Part shown: positions 53,275 to 63,999 of the stretch, in pieces
How the letters are laid out: each line of letters begins with the position of its first letter
Position numbering within the stretch: the first letter of the stretch is position 1
Source: Anaeromicropila populeti
Lineage (GTDB): Bacteria > Bacillota > Clostridia > Lachnospirales > Lachnospiraceae
Length of the DNA: 64,000 bases
Assembly: GCF_900112775.1 (NCBI RefSeq)
Contig: NZ_FOYZ01000003.1
Location: 333,930 to 397,929, forward strand
Direction of reading: 5' to 3'
The notes under the pieces: model-generated
Told to the model about the DNA's origin: nothing
Database searches by the model: none
The model's input: only the letters and a program-made list of their open reading frames with translations
Translations under genes and position numbers: made by a program

Positions 53275-53295
53275 GCATGAATAACCACCTCCCCT

Positions 53296-56200
53296 CTATT
53301 CTGCCAGCAGAATTTTTAATGTTTTTACCATTAGTTTATAGACAAGTTCCAGCCTGTCATCTGCTATTTCTTTTCTGTTTGCATAAATACATACGGATGA
53401 TTTTTTCTGTCCAATATCCAGCCAAAATACTAAGTCCATATACTTGTCTATCCACTTCTTTTCTGTGACCGAAACCTTTTCTGTGAAATTATTTTCCTCT
53501 GCATCCGTAATTTTATTGAAGCAGACTGCTGTTGTAAATTCATTGGTATGAAAGGCATGATATACGCTGCCCTCCTGAACCTCTTGGGACTGATAATAGT
53601 GTTCTTTTCTCTCGCGATCAGTTTTCTGTACCACCGCTTCCAAAATATCATCAAATACTGCCTCTTCTAGTTTCTTTGAATGATATTCATAATACTTATG
53701 CTTTCCTTCCCGAATTTGAAAACATAGTTCTGTATCCTGTACAATTTGAGAAAGAAGGTATTCCCACACCGCTATAAAAAATATCTTTATCTGTTCTCCG
53801 TCCTGCTCACACCAGTCATATAACTGGTATATTTCTTTCTCAGTGAACGAATAGGCAAATTCCATTTCACTTCCTTCTTTGTCATCTACAAGCTCAAGCT
53901 TCATTCTTTGCAGGATATGTTCTTTTTTATCCTGTAATCTGCGTATCGCTTCTGCCAGATCCCGAATGGACGGATTAGCAAAGATATCTCCTACTGTAAG
54001 GATATCTGGATACAGCTGCTGTATCTCTGAATGCATTACAGTAACCAGCAGGGAGTTACCTCCTAATTCAAAGAAATTGTCTGTAATTCCGGCTGACGGT
54101 ATATTCAAAATGCTTTTCCAGATTGCCAAAAGATTCTTTTCATATTCATTGGATGCCTCCACCACCTCTGCATTTGTTCTATAAGCAGAAAAATCTGGCA
54201 CTGGCAGCTGTTTTTTATCTACCTTGCTATTTGCTGAATATACAAACTTCTCAAGCCACACAAAGGCATCGGGAATCATATAGGAAGGCAGCCTCTTTTT
54301 CATCGTCTCTTTTAAAGCTGCTGCATCCAGTTCCCGCTTTGAAATATAATATAAAACGATTCTCTGGATATTCTTCTCATCTTCCAATACATGAATGACA
54401 CAATCTGAAACTTCTTTTTGCTGCTTTGCAGCATTTTCAATTTCTCCTGCCTCTACACGGTTACCCCGAATCTTTATCTGCTCATCATTTCTTCCCAGAA
54501 ATTCAAGATTTCCATCTGTAAGCCATCTTACCACATCCCCGGTCCGGTACATTTTTGTCCCTGGAATATATGGATTATCTATAAATCTTTCTTCTGTTAG
54601 TTTTTCATCATTTAGATATCCTCTAGCCAATCCAGAGCCACTAATCATTAATTCACCTGGGATTCCAATTGGAACAGGCTTTAGATTTTTATCCAGTACA
54701 TAGACACAGACATTGTCAATAGGTCTGCCTATCGGGATATTTTCATAAAATCTATCTACCTGAAATACAGTAGATACAACCGTATTCTCCGTTGGACCAT
54801 AATTATTATAAAGAGTATACCAGTCACAAAAAGATCGTAATTTATCTCCACCAGTAATCATCATCCTTAAGGCTCGACATTCCTTTTTCATAAACTGCTC
54901 ACAGATTGGTGTAGGCATAAATCCTATTGTAATTTTATTGTCTTCTACGTATTTTCTCAGCTTCACCATATCCATCCGGATTTCTTCTGGGATAATATGA
55001 ATCTCTACACCTGCTATCAGCTGTGGATACATTTCATGTACAGACGCATCAAATCCAAAGCCTGCATATTTTATACTTCGATCCTCCTCAGTCAATCCAA
55101 AATAACGATTATGCCAGTGTACCATATTTACCAGTGCCTTATGCTCAATCATAACCCCTTTTGGCTTTCCTGTAGAACCAGATGTAAAAATAACATAGGC
55201 TAAATTGTCTGGATACACCTTTTCTGCTTTTTCTTGCCCCTGCTTTTGATTTTCTTTCAAAATGTCTTTTATAATACCTGTTTTCCTGCCTCTAAATTCT
55301 TCTCTGTCCGCAAACTGCTGTTCCGTTAGTATCAAAACCGCATTACTTTTCTCCAGCATGTATTTTATACGTTCCTCCGGATAGTTAGAATCCACTGGCA
55401 TGTAGGCACAGCCTGCACGCATGATGCCAATGGCACCAATAAACATTTCAGCTGATGGCGTTACCATAATGGCACAAATGTCCTCTTTTTTGACAGAATT
55501 GCTTCGTATATACTGAGCAATCTTTTGGGAAAGTCTGTCCAGTTCTCTAAATGAAATCTTCTGCTCCTTCCATACCAGTGCCGTTTTATCAGGAGTCTTC
55601 TGCATCCTCTCTTCCAGCATATCCAGATAGGATAAACTAGTGTCATATAAAGCCCTTGTCTGATTAAAATCCTCCAGAACCTTCTGTCGTTCCTGTCTGG
55701 TCAAAACGTCAATACCTGCTAGCTCTGACTCAGGATTTTTCAGGCATTGGAAAACTACTTGCTCTAATTCCTCCAAAATCCTGCGTGCTGTTTCTTTTTC
55801 AAACAGGCTTCTATTATAATTCAGTGCAATCTGATAGTCTGCCTCCTCTTCAATAATTTCAAAGGATAAATCAAACTTATAGATGCCTGTGTCAACTGGA
55901 GTCTGCCTGCATACAAAACCATTTCCCCGATAGGAATACGGTTCAAGGTTCTGATAAATTACTGCCACCTGAAACAAAGGATTCTGCATACTGTCACGTT
56001 CCACATACTTTTCTGGAATGATATCCTCTAACGAACAGTCTCTATTTTTATAGGCTTCTACTGCTCTTTGCTTTACTTCTGTCAGATAGTCCTGGAAAGA
56101 CTGCTTGGCAGAAGGATATAAGCGAACTGGTACGGTATTCACAAACATACCTACAATGTTATCTGCATCTTTATGGTTTCTTGCCATAACTGGGCAACCA

Positions 56201-59200
56201 ATGACCACATCTTCTTCACCAGAATACTTACTTAACAATACAGATACTGCTGATAGAAATATCATATTAGCAGTTACCCTTTCCTTTTTTGCCAAGGTGG
56301 AAACAGACTGATAAATTTCTTTACTTAATCTGTAGCGTTCTGTACTTCCCAGATTTCTTTCATTTTTCTTTTTTCGATAGTCGTAAGGAAGCTCAACTGG
56401 TTTTACATCTTTTTCAAAAACAGTTTTCCAATAGCTTTTCTGTTTCTCATAATTTTGCGTTAGGAGCCATTGGCTATAATCAATAAACTGTCTTGATGGG
56501 TCAGGAATTGGGTTATCATTGTAAAGCTGTTCAAATTCTCTTTTTAGAATACTGATGCTTGATCCATCTGCTGCAATATGATGTATATCAACAAACAGCC
56601 AGCTTCTATCCTTTTCCAACACAATTTCTACCCTTATAGGAAGTTCTTCTGACAGATGAAATGGTCTTACAAAATTCCGGAACGCCTCTTCTACCCCTCC
56701 AGTGATGTGTTTCGTTGGAATAGAAAGTTCTGCACTTTTATGAATTTTTTGAATCCACTTTCCATCTGCAATATGAAACGTAGTACGTAATGCACTGTGT
56801 CTTTGCACCAGCTTCTGAAATGTTTCCTTTAACTTCTTTTCATTAAATTGTCCGATAATCTCCAAACAATCTGGCATATTATAATGAATACTATCTGGTG
56901 ATGCACATTGCAGCATATACATTCTTCTTTGCACCTCTGTCATGGCATACTCTGGCTTTTCATCTGCCTTGGCAAGAGGCTGTTGTTTAGTCTTATCCCT
57001 GTCCTTCATGAATACCGCAAGCTGCTGTACCGTAGAATTTTCCAGTATATCACTAATTTCCAACAAATATCCTGTCTGTTGTTCAATTTGGTTTACCAGC
57101 TGAATCGCCTTCAGGGAATGCCCTCCCATACGGTAAAAATCATCTTTGATACCAATACGTTCCACTCCAAGTACCAATTCAAAAATACTGCATACTGTTT
57201 CTTCAAGCTCGTCTTCTGGCGGTATATATTCTCTTTCAGATATGGAAGATATTTTCTCTGCTAACAGTTTCCCTTTGTCCACTTTGCCATTTTGAGTAAC
57301 AGGAATTTCTTTTATCTGCATAATACCAGTAGGAATCATGTATTCCGGCATTTTGGCTGAAAGCTGTCTTCTGATTTCTGATATGTCCAGCTCTTCTTCT
57401 GCTACAAAAAATGCCAGAATCTGTTTATCTCCACTTTCCTCTTCTTTTAAGATTACAACGGCATCACTAATATTGCTTAAATTTCTCAGCCTGCTCTGTA
57501 TTTCTCCTAATTCAATCCGGAAGCCTCTGACTTTAACCTGATCATCTAAACGCCCCAGGTACTCAATATTACCATCTGGCAGCCACCTTGCCAAATCACC
57601 CGAGCAGTACAGGTTCCCTTCTCCAAATGGATTTTTTAAGAATTTGCTTTGGGTCAGATCTGGCCTGTTTAAATACCCTCTGGAAACACCATCTCCTCCA
57701 ATACATAATTCTCCTGGCATACAGATTCCACAAAGCTGCCTATCATTCAGAATGTATGCCTGTGTATTAGCAATTGGTCTGCCAATTGGTGTCTTGTACC
57801 GTTTCTGCTCTTGTATCCTGTAATGTGCTGCAAAGGTAGTGGTTTCCGTTGGTCCATAGACATTTCTAAAATCAACCGGCCTTTTTTTCTCCTGTAATAA
57901 AACAACCTGCTTCTCTGCTGTTTTTTCTCCGCCAAACATCAAATGCTCTAACGTATCAAACATTGTTTCATCAAAATTCAACATCTGGTTAAATAATGCT
58001 GTGGTCAGAAACATGGTATTTATTTTGTTCGAAACAATATACTCCTTTAATTTCTTTACATGAAGAAGTATTTTGTCATCTATCAGATGCAGCTCGCCGC
58101 CATTTAAAAAGGTACCCCATATTTCATATGTGGAGGCATCAAATGCCAAAGCTCCTGTCTGGAGAACCACAGAATGGGTATCCATAACCGTATAGTCGGC
58201 ATTCATAACCAGTTTAACAATATTCTTATGTTCTACCATAACACCTTTTGGTGTTCCTGTCGTTCCCGATGTATATATAACATATGCCAAATCAGATGGA
58301 TGGCTTTTATTTTCTGTCCATTCTCCTTCTTCCTCCCAGATGGATTGGTCGGTTAGTACAATGTACGGAATGTCAGTTTCTATATGGCAGGCTTCCTTCC
58401 AGATTAAAAATTTTGGCTGGCTGTCGCCTAAAATATACTGAATCCTTTCTGCTGGATAGGATACATCAATTGGAATATAAGCCGCACCAGCTTTCATGAT
58501 TCCGCAAATTGCCACCACAACTTCCAGTGACTTTTCAGCCATTACCGCAATAAAATCACCTTTTCCAACTCCTCTATTTTTCAGAAATGTGGCAAAGCGT
58601 TCTGACTTTTCATTTAATTCCTCATAAGTCAGCGACTTTTCATGATAGACTACTGCTGTTTTATTTGGTGTCTTTTCAACTTGCTGTTCCAATAATTCTG
58701 TTACGGTTTGTTCCTTTGGCCATGGACGGTATGTCTGATTAAATTCCTTTAGAACAAGCTGTTTTTCCTTGTCTGTAAGCACATCCAGTTCTGTCACCAT
58801 ACAGTTCAGGCTGGCTGGTATGACCTCCAGTATTCTTTCATAACGCTGTAATACTAAATCTATTTCCTCTTCTGTATAGACTGCTGGATTGTATAATACC
58901 TCTACAAGAAACGTTTCCTGATCCGAAATGGTAACTGTTATATCATAATTTGTCTTTTCCCTTGCTGGATCTGCATCTACAGACAAGCCAGCCTCCTGCC
59001 ATTCCTTGCTTTCCTCTGAATAATAATTTTCAAATACAAACAATGTTTTTACCAAATTACGTCCATTACCAGCATAACTCATGATATCTGCCAGTGAACA
59101 ATAATCATAGCTGCTTCCCTCACTGCTCTGCTTTTGAATCTTTTTCATTAAATCTGCCACAGTATCCGTTTCACTCACAACAGCTCTTGTAACAACGGTA

Positions 59201-62200
59201 TTAATAAATAATCCCGCTCTGTAATCCATATTTTCCACTTCTGCATTTCTTCCAGAAACGACTTTTCCAAATACAACATCTTTACTTTTATTATATTTCT
59301 GCAATAGAATTCCCCATGCCAGTTCTACTGCTGAATTTATAGTCACATGATTTTCCTTGGAAATTTTCTTTAAGTTCCAGACTGTTTCCTTTGCAATTCT
59401 CTGTTTCCTGCGGCTTACCTTTTCCAACGTTTCAAGCTGAAGTCCCGCTGGCTTGATTTCTGCATTTCCATCGTATTCTTTCAGCACTTTGGACCAATAA
59501 GCAGCCGCTCCTGCTTTGTCCGTTTTCAGCATCCATCTAATGTAATCTTCATATGGCAGCGCCTCATCTTTGGCAAGCTGATGCACCTGCTCTGCTGAAT
59601 ACCCCTTAACCAGCATTTTATAATATTTCCAGAAGTCAGAATATACAAGTGCTATACTCCAGCCATCCAAAATAATATGATGAAAACTAATTACCATATG
59701 GTAGCAGCGGTTTGAAAACTTAATCATTTTTACCCGTAATAATGAATCCTGTTCTAAGTCAAAGCCTCTGTCAATATCCTCCTTCAGCATCTGATGAAAC
59801 GCTGTTTCCTTGTCTAATTTTCCCGTATAGTCTTCCCAAAGAAATTCCATCTGGCGTTCCTCAAAAATAATCTGACATGGTTCTTTTATTTTCTGATAGC
59901 AGAATGCCGATTTTAATACCTCGTATTTACAACATAAAGCATGTAATACGTCTGGAATATAGTCAGGATAACAGGTTCCCGTTATATGGTAAACCTTCTG
60001 TACCACATAATCAGAAGCCGATGAATTCATTATTTTTGCATAAAGCATACCCTGTTGTAAGGATGTAAGTGGATATATATTATCTATTTTTCCTATATTC
60101 TTTGTATGGTTATAAAGCAGCTTCAAATCCTCTTTTTGGATGCCTGCAAGCAGGAAATCGGAGCAGGTCTTAATTGGCTCTTTTTGTTCCATGCAAAATA
60201 TAACTAGTTCCTGTATGGAGTCTTTATAACAGGCAGTCCATTTTTGTATCCAATCATCCCCATACTTTTTATCATATTTCACAGAAAAAATAAGACAATG
60301 ATTGTAGACTTCTCCATTCAGACTGATATCCCCAGGAAGTTTATTTTCTTCTGCAATACTTCTGCCAAAGGCATATCTGACCTTAACCTTCTGCCTGTCA
60401 TCTCCACTTCTTTCTCCCATATAATTAAAATATACAGCTGGTTTGAAGTCAGGTAGATTTTCTCTTAATATGCCGGCTCCTATTCCATTGTGTGGAATAG
60501 TCTTTAACATATCTTTTACAGAAGCAATTGAATCTCCTATATTTTCATCTGACCTGAGAATCACAGGAACCAAATTGGTAAACCACCCAACGGTTCTGTC
60601 CAGTCTGATGTTTTTTCCAATCTCCTCTCTTCCATGCCGTTCCAGTTCTACTGCAATTTTATTTTGTCCAGTCATTTTATAAAAAGCCCGGCCTAATGCT
60701 GCAAGCAGAATATCGTTTACCTCTGTATGGTAAGGCAGCCTTGTAAATTTGATTAAGTTTTCAGTCTCTTCCTTACTTAATGATAAATTTACCTCCCCAG
60801 TTCCTTTATCTTCTCCAAAAACTGCTTTTACAGACGCCTCCGGAATCTGTTCTATTATATTTTCCCAGTACTTCTTTTCATCTACTCCAATTTGTAAAGC
60901 ATACTTCTGTAATTCATTTCCCCATTCTATAAACGAGGTTGTCTTTGGTGGCAATTGAATCCTTTTTTTGCTTCTCAGCTGATTGATAGCAAGTTCCCAA
61001 TCATCTAAAAGAATATTCCAGGAAACGCCGTCTACAGCAAGGTGATGAATACAAATAAATACATATCTGCCCTCTGGTGTATCAAACAATATTGCATGTA
61101 AAAGTGGTCCCTGCTCCAAATCTATACCAGACTGCACGTCATTGCAGTGTTTCTCCATTTCAGTCCAGATATTTTTTTCTGTAATGGTGATACACCTTAA
61201 CTGATATAACTGGCTCTTTTCCACGCTTAGTATTTCAAAATCTTTATCACGCTTTACCAAACGCAGCATGTCATGATGAACTGCCAGTTCCCGTAGAACT
61301 TCCCTTATTTCTTCTTCTGTGTAAGAAACATTCTCAAGTAAAACCTCTTGATTGAAATGCTCTGGTTTTTCCAGCTTCCACTTCAAAAACTCTTTCATAA
61401 CTGGTATTTTTGGTACCATTCCTGTTACTTCTGACTGCTTTACCTCCCATTTCAGGAGAGGCTTCATTTTAGCCGCAATATTTTTTACCGTGTACTGTTC
61501 AATCATATCCTTTACCGATAATTCATATTTCTTTTCCCTGACCTTCGACACAAGGCGGATTGCTTTAATGGAGTCTCCTCCCAGTTCAAAAAAATTGTCC
61601 TGAACACCTACCTGGTCAGCCCTGAGAATTTCCTCTAACAACTGACACAATAATATTTCTTCCTCTGTTTCTGGGGCGGTGTACTGTTCCTTCCTGGCTT
61701 TCTGAACTTCAGGAAGTGCCCGTTTGTCTACCTTTCCACTTCTGGTAACTGGTATTTTTTCTATCTGCATCATATAGGCTGGAATCATATAAACTGGTAA
61801 ACTCTTTGCGAGTATTTCCTTAATGTTGGTTATATTTAATTTTTCTGGTGAAACCAGATACCCACAGATTTCCTTGTCTCCATTCTCTTCTTCTATTACA
61901 ATTACCGCTGCATCCGTTATGGACGGGATTTGACAAAGTGCGCTTTCGATTTCACCAGGTTCAATTCGATATCCTCTTATTTTCACCTGTTCATCGATTC
62001 TTCCCAAAAATTCTATGTTTCCGTCTGGAAGCCATCTTGCCAAATCACCACTTCGGTACATTCTTCCTTCACCAAATGGGTTTTCTGCAAATTTTTCTCT
62101 GGTAAGTTCTTCTTTTTGGATATATTCCTGGGCAACTCCCTCCCCAGCTATACATAATTCACCTGGAATACCAATTCCACATAACTTATCGTTTTGTAAA

Positions 62201-63999
62201 ATATACACCTGACTGTTTAATATTGGTCTGCCTATCGGTATATTTTCTGGAATTGTACTGCCATCCCTCTCCCAGTGTGTTGCACAGACGGTTGTTTCAG
62301 TTGGCCCATATGCATTCACATATCTTTTTCCTGCTGATTTTTCTACTATATTTTTATCCGTTCTGCTTCCCGCTGTTATCACAAGCTGCAGTTTTGTATC
62401 CTGCATTTGTGAATAATAGTTAGGAGGCAGGGTTGCCACTGTCACATGATGTTCCTTCAAATATGCTTCTGTCCTTTGGATATCTAGTTTTATTCTTTCT
62501 GGTAAAATAACCAAATCTGCTCCTGTTAACAATGCCATTGTAATTTCCCATACAGAAGCATCAAACATCAGGCTGGCAAATTGTAGAATGGAGTCTGTAT
62601 CACTTATTTCTAAATCAGAAACAAAATAATATGCCAAATTCACCAGACCACGGTGATTTACAAGTACTCCTTTTGGTTTTCCTGTTGTTCCTGACGTATA
62701 AATAATATAGGCTGGGTTATCTTGTTCTATGATAACTGGTCTTACCTTACATTGTTCTCTTCTGCTGTCTTTTTCTGGAACAGCAATCCTCATAAAATGG
62801 TCTGGAAGATAAGTAAGCTTCTGAGTTTCCTCAGTTAAAATTGCTTTTACCTGACTGTCCTGCAACATATAAAGACATCTGTCCTCTGGAACTTCTGGCT
62901 CAACTGGAAGATATACACCGCCTGCTTTTTCTATTCCCAGAATTCCCACTATGGCTTTTATGCCTCTTTCTATTATAAGTGCAACTCTATCTCCTTTTTC
63001 TACTCCCTTTTCTTGCAGCAATACAGCAATATAGTCTGACCATTGATCCAGTTCCTCATAAGAAACCGTATGGTTCTGAAAAGAAACTGCCTGTTTTTTA
63101 GGATATAGGCTTACTTGCTTTTCAAATAACTCTACTATATTCCTTTCTTGAAAACATTTCTTTTCTGTATAATTAAATTCCTGTAAAATCTTTTTCTTCT
63201 CTTCTTCCCCAGCAAGTTCTACCTTTCCCAGTGGCTCCTCTGGGTGTTCCAGCATCCATCCCAGACATTCCACATAATGCTCCAGCATCCATCTGGCGGT
63301 TTCCTCCTGGTAAAGCTCTCGGCTGTATTCCAGTGATACCTCTTCTTCCTTCTCGTTTCTTTTTATCTGAAACGTCAGTTCAAACTGCACCTCTCCTGCC
63401 CCGTCTGCCTCCAGACTGCTCTCTACTCCATTCAAGCGGTATTCCATTGCTTCCCCATCCTGCAATACCAGCATTACGTCAAACAGTGGATTCCGGGACA
63501 ACTCCCTTTTTCCTCCCTTTTCCTCTGCCAGTCTCCAATAAGGGTATTCCTGGTTTTCATATCCTTTGATTCCTGTCTCTCGGATTTCCTCGAAAAAGGC
63601 TTTCACCTGTTTTTCCTTCTCTGGATATCCTCTCATTACCAGCGTATTGGCAAACATTCCGATGACCTCTTCTGTTTCCCTTCTGGTTCGTCCTGCCGCC
63701 ACCGTTCCTACTGTGATATCCTCTTGTCCGCTGTATGCCCCAAGCAGTACCATCAGACCCCCCAGCAGCACCATGTATTCCGTCATCCCATGACTCTGAC
63801 AGTAATCCTTTATGTTCTCTCTTACACTCTCTGGAAGTGTTCGGCTCACCCGTCCTCCCTGACTGTCACGCAGACGCCCCCTTCCTGCATCCGTTGGCAG
63901 CTCCAGTACCTGGGCTGGTTCTTCAAATACCTGGTTCCAGTATGCCCTCTCTTTTTCCAGCTTCCTGTCCTTTGCCCAGCAGCTGTAATCCGTATAACT
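53296..63999 (-). CDS. Non-ribosomal peptide synthetase, C'-A-T-E-C-A-T-C-A-T plus half C domain (cut by window edge)
   Basis: The frame stays open to the right edge; about 3567 residues are visible. Positions are counted from GTG 63849, itself inside the first domain. Order: C-terminal part of a condensation domain (to 215); A1 (235-715); T1 with Ser760 (GGDSI); epimerisation domain (810-1225; HHLAVDG at 935-941, ERHGREE, RTVGWFT); C2 (1250-1680; HHIILDG); A2 (1705-2195); T2 with Ser2245; C3 (2300-2715; HHIAADG); A3 (2730-3215); T3 with Ser3266; and a 200-residue tail resembling only the C-lobe of a condensation domain. The A1 pocket residues read D-A-W-T-I-A-A-V-C, matching phenylalanine, and with the E domain predict D-Phe. 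A2 reads D-A-Y-F-M-G-V-T-F and A3 D-A-H-F-I-G-N-V-V (Leu-like). No thioesterase is present. Confidence 0.95.
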   Translation of the reverse strand, partial: SYTDYSCWAKDRKLEKERAYWNQVFEEPAQVLELPTDAGRGRLRDSQGGRVSRTLPESVRENIKDYCQSHGMTEYMVLLGGLMVLLGAYSGQEDITVGTVAAGRTRRETEEVIGMFANTLVMRGYPEKEKQVKAFFEEIRETGIKGYENQEYPYWRLAEEKGGKRELSRNPLFDVMLVLQDGEAMEYRLNGVESSLEADGAGEVQFELTFQIKRNEKEEEVSLEYSRELYQEETARWMLEHYVECLGWMLEHPEEPLGKVELAGEEEKKKILQEFNYTEKKCFQERNIVELFEKQVSLYPKKQAVSFQNHTVSYEELDQWSDYIAVLLQEKGVEKGDRVALIIERGIKAIVGILGIEKAGGVYLPVEPEVPEDRCLYMLQDSQVKAILTEETQKLTYLPDHFMRIAVPEKDSRREQCKVRPVIIEQDNPAYIIYTSGTTGKPKGVLVNHRGLVNLAYYFVSDLEISDTDSILQFASLMFDASVWEITMALLTGADLVILPERIKLDIQRTEAYLKEHHVTVATLPPNYYSQMQDTKLQLVITAGSRTDKNIVEKSAGKRYVNAYGPTETTVCATHWERDGSTIPENIPIGRPILNSQVYILQNDKLCGIGIPGELCIAGEGVAQEYIQKEELTREKFAENPFGEGRMYRSGDLARWLPDGNIEFLGRIDEQVKIRGYRIEPGEIESALCQIPSITDAAVIVIEEENGDKEICGYLVSPEKLNITNIKEILAKSLPVYMIPAYMMQIEKIPVTRSGKVDKRALPEVQKARKEQYTAPETEEEILLCQLLEEILRADQVGVQDNFFELGGDSIKAIRLVSKVREKKYELSVKDMIEQYTVKNIAAKMKPLLKWEVKQSEVTGMVPKIPVMKEFLKWKLEKPEHFNQEVLLENVSYTEEEIREVLRELAVHHDMLRLVKRDKDFEILSVEKSQLYQLRCITITEKNIWTEMEKHCNDVQSGIDLEQGPLLHAILFDTPEGRYVFICIHHLAVDGVSWNILLDDWELAINQLRSKKRIQLPPKTTSFIEWGNELQKYALQIGVDEKKYWENIIEQIPEASVKAVFGEDKGTGEVNLSLSKEETENLIKFTRLPYHTEVNDILLAALGRAFYKMTGQNKIAVELERHGREEIGKNIRLDRTVGWFTNLVPVILRSDENIGDSIASVKDMLKTIPHNGIGAGILRENLPDFKPAVYFNYMGERSGDDRQKVKVRYAFGRSIAEENKLPGDISLNGEVYNHCLIFSVKYDKKYGDDWIQKWTACYKDSIQELVIFCMEQKEPIKTCSDFLLAGIQKEDLKLLYNHTKNIGKIDNIYPLTSLQQGMLYAKIMNSSASDYVVQKVYHITGTCYPDYIPDVLHALCCKYEVLKSAFCYQKIKEPCQIIFEERQMEFLWEDYTGKLDKETAFHQMLKEDIDRGFDLEQDSLLRVKMIKFSNRCYHMVISFHHIILDGWSIALVYSDFWKYYKMLVKGYSAEQVHQLAKDEALPYEDYIRWMLKTDKAGAAAYWSKVLKEYDGNAEIKPAGLQLETLEKVSRRKQRIAKETVWNLKKISKENHVTINSAVELAWGILLQKYNKSKDVVFGKVVSGRNAEVENMDYRAGLFINTVVTRAVVSETDTVADLMKKIQKQSSEGSSYDYCSLADIMSYAGNGRNLVKTLFVFENYYSEESKEWQEAGLSVDADPAREKTNYDITVTISDQETFLVEVLYNPAVYTEEEIDLVLQRYERILEVIPASLNCMVTELDVLTDKEKQLVLKEFNQTYRPWPKEQTVTELLEQQVEKTPNKTAVVYHEKSLTYEELNEKSERFATFLKNRGVGKGDFIAVMAEKSLEVVVAICGIMKAGAAYIPIDVSYPAERIQYILGDSQPKFLIWKEACHIETDIPYIVLTDQSIWEEEGEWTENKSHPSDLAYVIYTSGTTGTPKGVMVEHKNIVKLVMNADYTVMDTHSVVLQTGALAFDASTYEIWGTFLNGGELHLIDDKILLHVKKLKEYIVSNKINTMFLTTALFNQMLNFDETMFDTLEHLMFGGEKTAEKQVVLLQEKKRPVDFRNVYGPTETTTFAAHYRIQEQKRYKTPIGRPIANTQAYILNDRQLCGICMPGELCIGGDGVSRGYLNRPDLTQSKFLKNPFGEGNLYCSGDLARWLPDGNIEYLGRLDDQVKVRGFRIELGEIQSRLRNLSNISDAVVILKEEESGDKQILAFFVAEEELDISEIRRQLSAKMPEYMIPTGIMQIKEIPVTQNGKVDKGKLLAEKISSISEREYIPPEDELEETVCSIFELVLGVERIGIKDDFYRMGGHSLKAIQLVNQIEQQTGYLLEISDILENSTVQQLAVFMKDRDKTKQQPLAKADEKPEYAMTEVQRRMYMLQCASPDSIHYNMPDCLEIIGQFNEKKLKETFQKLVQRHSALRTTFHIADGKWIQKIHKSAELSIPTKHITGGVEEAFRNFVRPFHLSEELPIRVEIVLEKDRSWLFVDIHHIAADGSSISILKREFEQLYNDNPIPDPSRQFIDYSQWLLTQNYEKQKSYWKTVFEKDVKPVELPYDYRKKKNERNLGSTERYRLSKEIYQSVSTLAKKERVTANMIFLSAVSVLLSKYSGEEDVVIGCPVMARNHKDADNIVGMFVNTVPVRLYPSAKQSFQDYLTEVKQRAVEAYKNRDCSLEDIIPEKYVERDSMQNPLFQVAVIYQNLEPYSYRGNGFVCRQTPVDTGIYKFDLSFEIIEEEADYQIALNYNRSLFEKETARRILEELEQVVFQCLKNPESELAGIDVLTRQERQKVLEDFNQTRALYDTSLSYLDMLEERMQKTPDKTALVWKEQKISFRELDRLSQKIAQYIRSNSVKKEDICAIMVTPSAEMFIGAIGIMRAGCAYMPVDSNYPEERIKYMLEKSNAVLILTEQQFADREEFRGRKTGIIKDILKENQKQGQEKAEKVYPDNLAYVIFTSGSTGKPKGVMIEHKALVNMVHWHNRYFGLTEEDRSIKYAGFGFDASVHEMYPQLIAGVEIHIIPEEIRMDMVKLRKYVEDNKITIGFMPTPICEQFMKKECRALRMMITGGDKLRSFCDWYTLYNNYGPTENTVVSTVFQVDRFYENIPIGRPIDNVCVYVLDKNLKPVPIGIPGELMISGSGLARGYLNDEKLTEERFIDNPYIPGTKMYRTGDVVRWLTDGNLEFLGRNDEQIKIRGNRVEAGEIENAAKQQKEVSDCVIHVLEDEKNIQRIVLYYISKRELDAAALKETMKKRLPSYMIPDAFVWLEKFVYSANSKVDKKQLPVPDFSAYRTNAEVVEASNEYEKNLLAIWKSILNIPSAGITDNFFELGGNSLLVTVMHSEIQQLYPDILTVGDIFANPSIRDLAEAIRRLQDKKEHILQRMKLELVDDKEGSEMEFAYSFTEKEIYQLYDWCEQDGEQIKIFFIAVWEYLLSQIVQDTELCFQIREGKHKYYEYHSKKLEEAVFDDILEAVVQKTDRERKEHYYQSQEVQEGSVYHAFHTNEFTTAVCFNKITDAEENNFTEKVSVTEKKWIDKYMDLVFWLDIGQKKSSVCIYANRKEIADDRLELVYKLMVKTLKILLAE

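Noticed and set aside
53296..53910. Thioesterase at the end of the NRPS
   Set aside because: No GxSxG motif or alpha/beta-hydrolase pattern; the segment looks like the C-lobe of a condensation domain.
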